Below are positions 35,575 to 43,713 of a stretch of 64,000 bases of DNA, piece after piece. Position numbers and translations under genes: made by a program. The notes beneath the pieces were generated by a model, which saw only the letters and a program-made list of their open reading frames with translations, ran no database searches and had not been told where the DNA came from. Origin of the DNA: Rhodoplanes sp. Lineage in GTDB: Bacteria; Pseudomonadota; Alphaproteobacteria; Rhizobiales; Xanthobacteraceae. The DNA lies in the NCBI RefSeq assembly GCF_013377085.1, contig NZ_JACAAX010000021.1:33844-97843 (forward strand), in the 5' to 3' direction. Every line of letters starts with the position of its first letter. Within the stretch, counting starts at the first letter, position 1.

Positions 35575-36525
35575 TCACCGCACCGGCGGCGTGCCGTGGG
35601 TGTGAAAGCTCTCGATGGTCTTGAGGCCCCAGGCCTGGCCCTTCATGCGCTCGGTCTGGGTCCAGGTGATGGTCTGCCAGTCGGGCGCCAGGATCAGGCG
35701 GGCGCCCGCATTGGCGAGCTCGATGCGGTTGCCGGCCGGCTCCCAGACATAGAGGAAGAAGGTCTGCTGGACGGCGTGCTTGTGCGGCCCCGTCTCGATG
35801 TGGACGCCATTCTCGAGAAACACGTCGGCGGCCTGGAGAATGTGCTCGCGCTGGTCGACCGCATAGGTGACGTGGTGGAAGCGCCCAGGCGTCCCGGTGG
35901 CGTCGCGCGTAAAGGCGACGTCGTAGGTCTTGTTGTTGACCGTGAACCAGCAGCCGCCGACCGTGCCGTCGTCGAGCACGATCTGCTCGGTGATGCGGCT
36001 GCCGAGCGCCTTCGGAATGAAGTCGCGGATGGCGCCGACATCGGTCGCCAGCAGGTTGAGGTGATCGAGCCGGCGCGGCGCGATGGCACGGTTGGGCACC
36101 CGCTGCGCCTGGTTCTTCAGGGCCGGCTGCTCGCCCGGCGGCGGCACGTAGCGGCGGGTCTCGAAATAGATCTCGAACACGTGCCCGTCGGGGTCGGAAA
36201 ACCGGTAGGCCGGCCCGTGGCCGAGGTCGCCGTCGCTCCAGCCGAGCCCGCAGCCGAGCGCCTCGATGGCGGCGACCCGGCGCGCCAGCGCCTGCGGGCT
36301 GGCGGCCCGATAGCCCACATGCCGCATGCCGGTGGTCGGCGCCGCCGTGAGCTTCAGGGTGTGGAACTCGTAGTCGTCGAAGGCGCGCAGGAAAACACTG
36401 TCGCCCTCGCGGCCGCTTTCGCTGAGGCCGAGAATGCGGGTGAAGAAGTCGAGGCTCTCGTCCGGCTTGTCGGTCAACAGCTCGACATGGCCGAGATGGG
36501 CGACGTCGAAGATCGGTTCGTCCAT
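35575..36525 (-). CDS. VOC-family, catechol 2,3-dioxygenase-like protein (316 aa)
   Basis: Two tandem VOC modules (residues about 8-125 and 150-280) as in extradiol dioxygenases, which open catechol rings with Fe(II). Candidate metal ligands are His in HLNLLATDV or GHVELLTD, His in RFHHVTYAV, and Glu in GNRIELANAG. The C-terminal Tyr region (FFLYVWEPAG) is also typical. The exact diol is unknown. Start ATG at 36525 (MDEPIFDVAHLG). It lies alone, 32 bases after the convergent GntR gene's stop at 35542. It may act with the neighbouring catabolic genes. Confidence 0.83.
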   Translation of the reverse strand: MDEPIFDVAHLGHVELLTDKPDESLDFFTRILGLSESGREGDSVFLRAFDDYEFHTLKLTAAPTTGMRHVGYRAASPQALARRVAAIEALGCGLGWSDGDLGHGPAYRFSDPDGHVFEIYFETRRYVPPPGEQPALKNQAQRVPNRAIAPRRLDHLNLLATDVGAIRDFIPKALGSRITEQIVLDDGTVGGCWFTVNNKTYDVAFTRDATGTPGRFHHVTYAVDQREHILQAADVFLENGVHIETGPHKHAVQQTFFLYVWEPAGNRIELANAGARLILAPDWQTITWTQTERMKGQAWGLKTIESFHTHGTPPVR

Positions 36526-37096
36526 GCGGGGAATCCTCGCGGTGCGAGCTGAGGGTCCGCGGACGCCGCGCGCCGGCGCACGGCGGACCGATCGCCAGCA
36601 TAGGCAACACGAGCGGGCATGATCAATCCAACCCGCTGTCTTTTGGCGACAATTCGTGGAGACACCACTCCGCATCCGCATTTTTGCGAGTCGGCAGAGC
36701 CGTTTGTTGACGTACCATATAGATCCATACGCTCGACCAATGGCCGACGCGTACGATGATCTGCCCTCGGTTCGGGTCGGAAACGGCCCACCGGGGGCGG
36801 TTTCGTTTCGGGACGTCGCATGGGTGCCGCTGCCTCTACGAGCCGCCGGTACGGCTCCCCGGAAACGAAACGGGCGGCCGTGAGACTGATCCCATCGGCC
36901 GCCCGTAGCGCATCACGCCGCACGCCCCCGCGAAACGAACGGAGCGCCTGGACGCGTCTCTATGAGCCGGGGCGGTTCCCCACTTTGACCTGGATCATTG
37001 AATCGCGCTTTTCCGCTGCCTTTTGCCGGACCGTGGCCGCGGGGCCGCGGCCGCCGCCAGGCGGCATGCCGACGATCGCCGGCATGCCGCCCGGGT
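36526..37096. other. 571-bp gap with inverted repeats, no gene seen
   Basis: No convincing reading frame. It contains the promoter region for the dioxygenase-like gene. A long-range inverted pair GTTTCGTTTC (36800-36809) and GAAACGAAAC (36862-36871) and a GGGCGGCC...GGCCGCCC stem just after it (36872-36904) are also there. At the right end is a hairpin at 37060-37091 belonging to the MFS gene. Confidence 0.45.
37060..37091 (-). terminator. Hairpin after the ACS-family MFS gene
   Basis: A perfect 12-bp stem GGCGGCATGCCG-N8-CGGCATGCCGCC starts 5 bases after the MFS stop at 37097. There is no T-run, so it is either a weak or Rho-linked terminator or an RNA-protecting hairpin. Confidence 0.6.
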
Positions 37097-38392
37097 TCAC
37101 CGTCCCTTGATGGTCAGGATCAGGGTGGCGACGCCACCTACCATGCTGCAGCCGACCAGATAGTAGAGGCCGCCCACGTAGGATCCCGTCACCGAGATCA
37201 GGAAGCCGATCGCGACCGGGGCCAACGACGAGAACCCGTTGCCGACACCGTTCATGATACCGGCCGCCGTCGAGATGCCTCGGCTCGGCACGATGTCCTG
37301 CATCAGCGTCCATGCGGCCGGGCCACCGAGCCCGATCGAGCCGATGCCGAAGGCGAGGAAGATCGCCGCCGTCATGTTGTCGGTCGCGTTGGCGCCGAAA
37401 TAGACGCCGATGCCGACGCCGATCATGGCGAACAGGATCACGGGGGCGCGGCGACCCATCCGGTCGCACAGATAGCCGGACAGGATCTTGGTGAGGACAC
37501 CGAGAATCCACGGCAGCGAGGCCAGCATGCCCATCGCGGTCCAGGAGAAGCCGCGGGCCTCCTTCAGATAGCTCGGCACCCAGGTCATCGCGCCCCACAG
37601 CACCGAGGTGTGGACCACGTAGTAGATCACCAGCAGCCAGAACTGATAGTCGGTCGCAAACGACTTGAACTTGCTCAGCAGCGTGTCGGTCGCATCCGCC
37701 GGAACGGCCGCCGCCTTGGCCCGCTCGGCGGCGAGGCCGGCCTCGATGTGGTCGATCTCGAGCTGGTTGATCCGCTTGTGCTGCCGCGGCTTGTCGGCCG
37801 TGAGGAACCAGATCGCCGCGAGCGGGATCAGGCCGGCCGTCGCCAGGATGAAGAAGCTCGATCGCCATCCCGTCAGGTGGATGATCCAGGTGAACAGCGG
37901 CATCGCCACGGCCGGCGCGATCGCCATGCCGGTCTGCCACACCGCGTTCGCCTTGCCGCGCTCGTCGGGCCGGAACCACTCCTTGATGTACTTGCTCTGC
38001 ATCGGGAAGTGCAGGCCCTCGCCGAGGCCGAGAATGACCCGCGAGAACAGCATCAGCATGAAGGTCGGCGCGAGACCGCCGATGATCAGCGACACGCCCC
38101 ACATGCACACGGACAGCGCCATCGCCTTGCGCGGGCCGAGGAAATCGCCGATCGGGGAGAGCACGACGTTGCCGACCCCGTAGGCCGCCAGGAACAGCGT
38201 CATCAGCAGGCCCTTCTGGACCGACTGACCGGTGATCCCGAAATAGTCGAGGAACTCCGGATCGACGACCAGGATCGAGACGTTCACCCGGTCGATATAG
38301 GAGAAGAACACGACGATCAGTAGAATCGCCGCGAGCATGTGGCGCTGATGCGTCGGTTTGACGGCCTGTTCGATCGCAACCGCAGTCGACAT
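37097..38392 (-). CDS. MFS transporter, ACS (anion:cation symporter) family (431 aa)
   Basis: A 12-helix permease resembling hexuronate, glucarate and galactonate carriers. It has FFSYIDRVNVSILV in helix 1, the ACS signature; SPIGDFLGPRKAMAL as motif A; GLGEGLHFPMQSKYIKEWFRPDERGKANAVW in the middle; and CDRMGRRAPVI as the second-half motif A. It should import a sugar acid or related organic anion with protons. It lies 120 bases downstream of an enolase-superfamily dehydratase gene, which fits a two-gene sugar-acid operon. ATG at 38392 with AAAGGTG upstream. Confidence 0.87.
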   Translation of the reverse strand: MSTAVAIEQAVKPTHQRHMLAAILLIVVFFSYIDRVNVSILVVDPEFLDYFGITGQSVQKGLLMTLFLAAYGVGNVVLSPIGDFLGPRKAMALSVCMWGVSLIIGGLAPTFMLMLFSRVILGLGEGLHFPMQSKYIKEWFRPDERGKANAVWQTGMAIAPAVAMPLFTWIIHLTGWRSSFFILATAGLIPLAAIWFLTADKPRQHKRINQLEIDHIEAGLAAERAKAAAVPADATDTLLSKFKSFATDYQFWLLVIYYVVHTSVLWGAMTWVPSYLKEARGFSWTAMGMLASLPWILGVLTKILSGYLCDRMGRRAPVILFAMIGVGIGVYFGANATDNMTAAIFLAFGIGSIGLGGPAAWTLMQDIVPSRGISTAAGIMNGVGNGFSSLAPVAIGFLISVTGSYVGGLYYLVGCSMVGGVATLILTIKGR

Positions 38393-38512
38393 GACGACAC
38401 CTTTCCGTTGCGGGTTCGTGGCGCCCGCGCGATGCCGCCGGGTCCGAAACGTTCGGACGCTGGGCTGCACCGGCGGACGACGTGTGTTGGCATCCTCGCC
38501 CGTGTGGCGGGG

Positions 38513-39730
38513 TCAGCTCATGTATTTCTTCGACCGCGTGACCGTGACGGTGTTGCACCTGGCGATCGTCTCGGGCGTCGGCTCCTGGCCGATGCCGGGC
38601 AGATCCGGCACCTTGTACTTGCCGTTCACCGGCTGGTAGTCGTACAGGCAGGTCGCCCGGCCCTCGGGATTGAGCGCCCGCTGATGGTGCTCGTGGATGA
38701 TGAAGTTCGGGATCACGGCCTCGATCTGCAGCGCCGCCGCCTTGGAGATCGGGCTGCCGCAGACGTGGATCTGCACGGCGCAGTCGTAGGTGTTGGCCAT
38801 GTCGCAGATCTTCTTCGCCTCGGTGAGGCCGCCGCACAGGCACAGATCCGGCTGGATGACGTGGATCGAGCGATCCTCGAAGAACGGCCGATAGCCCCAG
38901 CGCGTGTAGATGCGCTCGCCGGCGGCGATCGGCATCTTCACGGCGTTCTTGATCTCCAGCATCGATTTCGAGTTCAGCGGGTGGCAGGGCTCCTCGTAGT
39001 AGAAGATGCGCAGGTCCTCGAGCGCCTGGCCGATCTGGATCGCCGAGATCGTGTCGGTGTTGGCGTGGTGCTCGAGGATGATGTCGAGGTCCGGTCCGCC
39101 GGCCTCGCGCATCGCCGCGACGCGGTCGTAGACTGTCCTGATCACCCGGTTCTCCAGCGGGCCGGTGATCTTCCAGGGGCCTTTGCCGTCCGGCCGGTCG
39201 CTGAAGATGATCGGGTCGACCTTGATGCAGTCGTAGCCGTCCGCCATGGCGACGCGCGTCACCTCGGCGTATTCCTCCGGCGTGATCAGCATCTGCTTGG
39301 TCAGATTCGAGCCCCAGTTGAACTGGAGCTGGCTGGCATAGGTCCGCAGGTCGTCGTTGGTCTTGCCGCCCATGAGCTGCCAGACCGGCATGTTGAAGGC
39401 CTTGCCCTTGAGATCCCACAGCGCGATGTCGATGCCGCTGATCGCGGCGTTGACCACGGTGCCGCCGCCCATGCCCCAGAAGGTCTTGCGGAAGATCGTC
39501 TCCCAGATCTTCTCGATGTTGAGCGGATCCTCGCCGATGATCACCTCGGCGAAGTCCTGCACCATGCCGTAGCCGGCGCGCCAGCCCTTGCCGTAGGCCA
39601 GCCCGACCTCGCCGTAGCCGCTGATCCCGTCGTCGGTGTTCACCCGCACGATCACGGGCGACCAGTCACCGCGCGACGATCCGGCGTTGCCGCTGGGCAT
39701 CTGCATCACGTCGACACTGACGATCTTCAT
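38513..39730 (-). CDS. Mandelate racemase/MLE-family sugar-acid dehydratase (405 aa)
   Basis: An enolase-superfamily enzyme: N-terminal capping domain (residues 1-125; GEVGLAYGKGWRAG), then a TIM barrel with YDCIKVDP (catalytic Lys region, about 165). Metal ligands appear in LDIILEHHANTD, FYYEEPCHP and AAGERIYTRWG, and a His in VQIHVCGSP serves at the barrel end. The order and length fit acid-sugar dehydratases near galactonate or rhamnonate dehydratase. The second metal position reads E-H-H-A where others have D-x-N/H, so the substrate should be tested. AAGGAGC is just upstream of ATG 39730. It pairs with the ACS-family MFS gene downstream. Confidence 0.83.
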   Translation of the reverse strand: MKIVSVDVMQMPSGNAGSSRGDWSPVIVRVNTDDGISGYGEVGLAYGKGWRAGYGMVQDFAEVIIGEDPLNIEKIWETIFRKTFWGMGGGTVVNAAISGIDIALWDLKGKAFNMPVWQLMGGKTNDDLRTYASQLQFNWGSNLTKQMLITPEEYAEVTRVAMADGYDCIKVDPIIFSDRPDGKGPWKITGPLENRVIRTVYDRVAAMREAGGPDLDIILEHHANTDTISAIQIGQALEDLRIFYYEEPCHPLNSKSMLEIKNAVKMPIAAGERIYTRWGYRPFFEDRSIHVIQPDLCLCGGLTEAKKICDMANTYDCAVQIHVCGSPISKAAALQIEAVIPNFIIHEHHQRALNPEGRATCLYDYQPVNGKYKVPDLPGIGQEPTPETIARCNTVTVTRSKKYMS

Positions 39731-39796
39731 GGTACTTGCTCCTTCTTGATCAAATTCTGAAGACGATGTCCGGCCGGCATGCGCAGGCCGGTGCGG

Positions 39797-41215
39797 TTAA
39801 CGATCCGATCGGGATCCGGAGACGGGAACGAGACTCGGCACTGCAGCGGCGTCGGGACGCCCCGACGGGGCGGCCCGGGCGGTCGCGAGCGAGCCGCTCT
39901 CGCGGAAGCGGGAGAAGAGGACGAGGCCGAGCGCGAGGCCGACCATGGGCGCCGCGAAGGCACGCGAGTAGAGCGCGACGACGTCGGAGCCGGCCCCCAC
40001 CAGCGCCGGCTGGCCGACGACGACGCCGATGACGTACTGGTAGAAGGCGCCGCCGCACTGCAGGAACATCGTGACGGCACCGACCGCCGCGCCGGCGTAG
40101 CGCGAGTCGTAAAGCTCCTTGGCGGCGGCGAAGCAGACCACGAAGGCGCCACCGGACAGGCCATACCAGAGAAAGACGGCGCCGAGCAGCCATTCGTTCA
40201 TGTCGCCGGTGAAGAACACCAGTGGGATGTAGACGAGCAGATGCAGGATGCCGCCGTAGAGCAGCACCGGCCGGCGCGAGCCGAACACCTTGTCGGACAG
40301 ATACCCGGCCAGCGGGCAGCCGATCGTCATGCCGAGCGGGAACAGCATCAGGATGTGGCTGGCCTCCTGCTTGGACAGGCCGTAGACGGCGTGCAGGTAC
40401 GGACCGGCCCACAGCGAGCCGACGCCCATGAAGGTGCCGTAGAAGGAGAACACCAGCACGCCGAGCAGATAGATCCGGCGCTCCGACAGCACGGCGACGA
40501 TCGTGTCGCGCAGCATCGCCAGCCCGGACGGCCCCGTGCGGATCGGCGCCGGATCGGGCGACAGTGTCCTGCGCCGCTCCAGCTCGGCCGGCGTGTCGAC
40601 GACCACGGCATAGGAGACGACGGCGGCGACCGCGGTGAGCACCGCGACGATCGTGAACACGTCGCGCCAACCGACCATGGCGATCGCGGCGGCGAGCGGT
40701 GCCGTCGACAAGAGCGCGCCGATATTGCCGAAAGCGAGCAGCAGGCCCGAATAGGTGGCGAGCTCGTTGGGGCTGTACCAGTCGGCAAAGATCCGCAATG
40801 CCGCGACGTAGACGACGCTGACGCCGAGCCCGATGACGAACCGGCTGACCGCGAGGGTGGCGGTGCTTTCGGCGAACGCGAAGGCGAAACCCGCGACAGC
40901 CGCGAGCAGAACGAAGGCCGCGATGGTCTTGCGGGCGCCCCAGCCATCGGAAAGCAGGCCGGAGGGGAATACCGCCAACGCATAGGCCCAGAAATACATC
41001 GACGACATCAGGCCGAGCTGCGACGGGCTCAGCCCCAACTCGCCGGCGATCACCGGCCCGACAACCACCGGCGCAGCCCGATGGAAATAGGAGATCACAT
41101 AAGTGAGGGCGATGACGACGAAGATCAGCGTGCGTCGTCGCCTGATCGTCGCCGAGATCATCGTGGTCGCTCGGGAGCTGCGCTGTCGCCCAGTGGCGGT
41201 TCGATCGTCGGTCAT
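39797..41215 (-). CDS. MFS transporter, NNP/OPA-like (472 aa)
   Basis: Twelve helices. The first helix carries VISYFHRAAPVVVGPVIAGELGLSPSQLG, followed by SGLLSDGWGARKTIAAF (motif A) and GYLSDKVFGSRRPVLL in the second half. The opening FHRAAP with an R in helix 1 is seen in glycerol-phosphate/organic-anion antiporters and relatives. The tail is cytoplasmic and proline/serine-rich. It faces an AraC regulator gene across 332 bp and ends 66 bases before the dehydratase gene, so it could be first in a three-gene operon with the dehydratase and ACS permease. The substrate is unknown. Confidence 0.82.
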   Translation of the reverse strand: MTDDRTATGRQRSSRATTMISATIRRRRTLIFVVIALTYVISYFHRAAPVVVGPVIAGELGLSPSQLGLMSSMYFWAYALAVFPSGLLSDGWGARKTIAAFVLLAAVAGFAFAFAESTATLAVSRFVIGLGVSVVYVAALRIFADWYSPNELATYSGLLLAFGNIGALLSTAPLAAAIAMVGWRDVFTIVAVLTAVAAVVSYAVVVDTPAELERRRTLSPDPAPIRTGPSGLAMLRDTIVAVLSERRIYLLGVLVFSFYGTFMGVGSLWAGPYLHAVYGLSKQEASHILMLFPLGMTIGCPLAGYLSDKVFGSRRPVLLYGGILHLLVYIPLVFFTGDMNEWLLGAVFLWYGLSGGAFVVCFAAAKELYDSRYAGAAVGAVTMFLQCGGAFYQYVIGVVVGQPALVGAGSDVVALYSRAFAAPMVGLALGLVLFSRFRESGSLATARAAPSGRPDAAAVPSLVPVSGSRSDR

Positions 41216-41547
41216 GCGGATCTGCTGCTTTCCGAAACGGCACCGGCCGAGGAGGCCCGTGCCGGTCGCGAGGGCGGCGCACGTCAGCCTTCGAACCCGC
41301 CGGAGATCCTGCGGGCACGCACCTGATCAGGTTCTAAGCATTCGTACGGATACGACGTGAAACGGCCGACGGGGCGGCCGCAAGAGAGCGGTCTACATCT
41401 CGACATCCCTACTCGTGTGGCGCGGGCGAAGGCATCGGGCGCCGGTACGTGTAAGTGCGATACGTATACAATAGCGTTGAACGCTGGGCGCGCCTTCGAT
41501 ATCAGGACGAAAACTATCGACGACCCGCCAATCTCGTGGACGGTCCC
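41216..41547. promoter_or_regulatory. 332-bp divergent promoter region, MFS and AraC genes
   Basis: No gene is seen. The region separates divergent genes and is more AT-rich near 41440-41510, where ATACGTAT (41460-41467) and CGTATACAATAG occur. A binding site for the AraC-type regulator would be expected here; I could not define it firmly. Confidence 0.4.
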
Positions 41548-42351
41548 ATGTCCATCCGAACCGACGATTGGATTCCGGAACACGTTCCAGACATCCAGTC
41601 CCTGCCGCGTCCTATTCTCCTGCGCTCGCAACACCTGCCGAAGCGGCATCTGTTCCCGCGGCACTCGCATCCTTGGAATCAGTTCGTCTACGCCATCTCC
41701 GGCACGCTGTTCGCCGCGATCGAGAACTCCTGGTACGTGATCTCTCCGGAGCAGGCGTTCTGGGTGCCGACCGGTGTCGTGCACATGACCGGTGCGCTGC
41801 AGGATGTCGAGTTCCGCAGCCTCTATCTCGACGACAGCGTCGCCGCGCGGCTGCCGCGCAACGGCATCGTCTTCTCCGTCACGCCGCTGATGCGGTCGCT
41901 GATCATCGAGCTGACGGAGCTGGAAGCGCGCGGCGAGCGGAGCGACTACGCCCAACGGGTCGAGGGACTGATCGTCGATCAGCTCGCCCGGCTGCCGACA
42001 GAGAGCTTCCATCTGCCCTGGCCGCACAGCCCGATGCTGCTGAAGATGTGTCAGGAGCTGTTCGACAACCCGTCCGACACCCGCGACGTCGAGGCCTGGG
42101 GCCGCGAGCTCGGCGCCTCGCCGCGCACCATCCATCGGCGGTTCGAGCGCGAGGTGGGGATCGGCCTGCGCGAGTGGCGCAACCGGCTGCGCTTCTTCCG
42201 CGCCATCGATCTGCTCGGCGCCAGCGACAACATCACCGAGATCGCGCTGGAGCTCGGCTACAGCACGCCGTCCGCCTTCACCTACATGTTCCGGCAACGG
42301 ATGGGTTGCGCGCCACGGGAATGGCGACGCACGATCCGGGCGACGCAGTGA
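41548..42351 (+). CDS. AraC-family regulator with cupin sensor (267 aa)
   Basis: The N-terminal half is a cupin-type sensor (LPKRHLFPRHSHPWNQFVYAISG, EQAFWVPTGVVHMTG). Two helix-turn-helix motifs lie at the C-terminus: VEAWGRELGASPRTIHRRFEREVGIGLREWR and ITEIALELGYSTPSAFTYMFRQRMGCAPREWRR. AraC proteins of this shape activate neighbouring catabolic genes when a small ligand is bound. Start ATG at 41548 (MSIRTDDWIPE). It probably controls the divergent MFS/dehydratase genes or the GrdB-like gene that follows after 4 bases. Confidence 0.87.
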   Translation: MSIRTDDWIPEHVPDIQSLPRPILLRSQHLPKRHLFPRHSHPWNQFVYAISGTLFAAIENSWYVISPEQAFWVPTGVVHMTGALQDVEFRSLYLDDSVAARLPRNGIVFSVTPLMRSLIIELTELEARGERSDYAQRVEGLIVDQLARLPTESFHLPWPHSPMLLKMCQELFDNPSDTRDVEAWGRELGASPRTIHRRFEREVGIGLREWRNRLRFFRAIDLLGASDNITEIALELGYSTPSAFTYMFRQRMGCAPREWRRTIRATQ

Positions 42352-42355
42352 GCAG

Positions 42356-43270
42356 ATGAACGACGCCGACGGCGATACCCCGATCCCCTACATGGCGCGG
42401 ACCCGCGCCTACTACTTGGCGCTCGGCTACGACACGCCCTATGTCTGGGCGCATCACGACGACGTTCCGTTCACGCCGCTGATGCAGCCGCTGGAGAAGT
42501 CCCGCGTCACCCTGGTGACCACGGCGGCGCCCTACCAGCCCGACAAGGGCCCGCAGGGGCCGGGCGCGCCCTACAACGCAGCGGCGAAGTTCTACACGGT
42601 CTATTCGGGCGACACCGCCATCGACCACGACGTCCGCATCGCCCATGTCGGCATCGACCGCCGGCACACCAGCATGGAGGATTCCGGCACTTGGTTCCCG
42701 CTGCCGCTGCTGCGCCGCGCTGCGGCCGAGGGGCGGCTGAAGCTGGCGCCGCGCTTCCACGGTTTTCCGACCAACCGCAGCCATCGCCACACCGTCGAGG
42801 TGGACGCGGCCGAGCTGTTCGAGCGCTGTTTCGCCGATCGCACCGACGCCGCCGTCCTGGTCGCCAACTGTCCGGTCTGCCACCAGAGCCTGTCGCTCGC
42901 CGCACGCCTGCTGGAGGAGAACGGCATCCCCACCGTGGTGATGGGCTGCGCCCGCGACATCGTCACATACTGCGGCGTGCCGCGCTTCCTGTTCAGCGAC
43001 TTTCCGCTCGGCAATGCCGCCGGCCGCCCGCACGATCCGGAGTCGCAGCGCCTGACGCTCGACCTCGCCCTCGACCTGCTGGCGACCGCCACGGCGCCCC
43101 GCACCACCGTGCGCTCGCCACTCTCCTGGAGCGACGACGCGTCGTGGAAAGCCGACTACGCCAACCCGGACCTCCTCGCCCCGGCAGAGCTCGCCCGGCT
43201 GCGCGCCGAGGCAGAGGCGGCGCGCATCACGGCGAAAGATCTGCGGACCGTCACGCTGGACGGCCGCTGA
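42356..43270 (+). CDS. GrdB/PrdB-like reductase subunit homologue, cysteine form (304 aa)
   Basis: It resembles selenoprotein B subunits of glycine, sarcosine, betaine and D-proline reductases: YMARTRAYYLALGY at the start, VTLVTTAAPYQPD, HVGIDRRHTSMEDSG, then LVANCPVCHQSLSLAARLLEENGIPTVVMGCARD. In the clostridial enzymes a selenocysteine acts here; this copy has Cys in CPVCHQS and no UGA recoding is needed. Partner subunits (GrdA/GrdE) are not nearby, so an anaerobic Stickland role is doubtful in an alphaproteobacterium. It lies 4 bases after the AraC gene and may be co-transcribed with it. Function is unknown; a thiol-dependent reductase is a guess. Confidence 0.72.
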   Translation: MNDADGDTPIPYMARTRAYYLALGYDTPYVWAHHDDVPFTPLMQPLEKSRVTLVTTAAPYQPDKGPQGPGAPYNAAAKFYTVYSGDTAIDHDVRIAHVGIDRRHTSMEDSGTWFPLPLLRRAAAEGRLKLAPRFHGFPTNRSHRHTVEVDAAELFERCFADRTDAAVLVANCPVCHQSLSLAARLLEENGIPTVVMGCARDIVTYCGVPRFLFSDFPLGNAAGRPHDPESQRLTLDLALDLLATATAPRTTVRSPLSWSDDASWKADYANPDLLAPAELARLRAEAEAARITAKDLRTVTLDGR

Positions 43271-43526
43271 CGGCCCTGGCGACGCCGGACCCGGAGTGCC
43301 CGATTTCGGGCCATCCTCACTTTGCAAGGAACGGGAATAGTGTTCTCTCTTGTGCGCCGCGGGAGAAGGAAATCCCTGTCCCGGCACGGTCGACGACCCG
43401 AATGTCGTCTTTTCCGGCGAGGTCTTGAGTTCGCTCCGGCGAGTCCCGCCTTATCAGCTCGAAGGTCCTGGCCCAGACGAGATTTTGGGCCGGGGGCGAC
43501 GAGTGTTTGCCGCGACGGAGCCCGCC

Positions 43527-43685
43527 ATGACCGACCGAGAGAGCCTCAGACGCGTTCGCGACATCGTCGCGCTGGCACTCGCCTTCGCGGTGGTGCTCGG
43601 CACAACCCTGCTGGCGCGCAGCGATGCGTCACGAATCGAGGACGCCCGCCGGTCGGCGCACAGCTTTGCGCTCGGCCCGACCTGA
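43527..43685 (+). CDS. Small membrane protein ahead of cysG (52 aa)
   Basis: The start is ATG 43527: MTDRESLRRVRDIVALAL, a hydrophobic stretch to GTTLLARSDAS, then a polar tail ending LGPT. One membrane helix (about residues 13-30) flanked by charged ends makes it look like a real small inner-membrane protein, but there is no known family. It lies 28 bases before cysG in the same direction, at the head of the sulfate-assimilation operon, and could be a short leader gene. Codon use fits the neighbourhood. It could also be a chance frame. Confidence 0.45.
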   Translation: MTDRESLRRVRDIVALALAFAVVLGTTLLARSDASRIEDARRSAHSFALGPT

Positions 43686-43713
43686 CCTGACAACGCCGCA
43701 CGAAAGCCTCGCC

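Noticed and set aside
36711..41463. Shared pattern GTA-N13-TAC at 36711-36731 and 41445-41463 as a common regulator site
   Set aside because: Only three or four bases per arm match, which is expected by chance in 64 kb; no second line of evidence.
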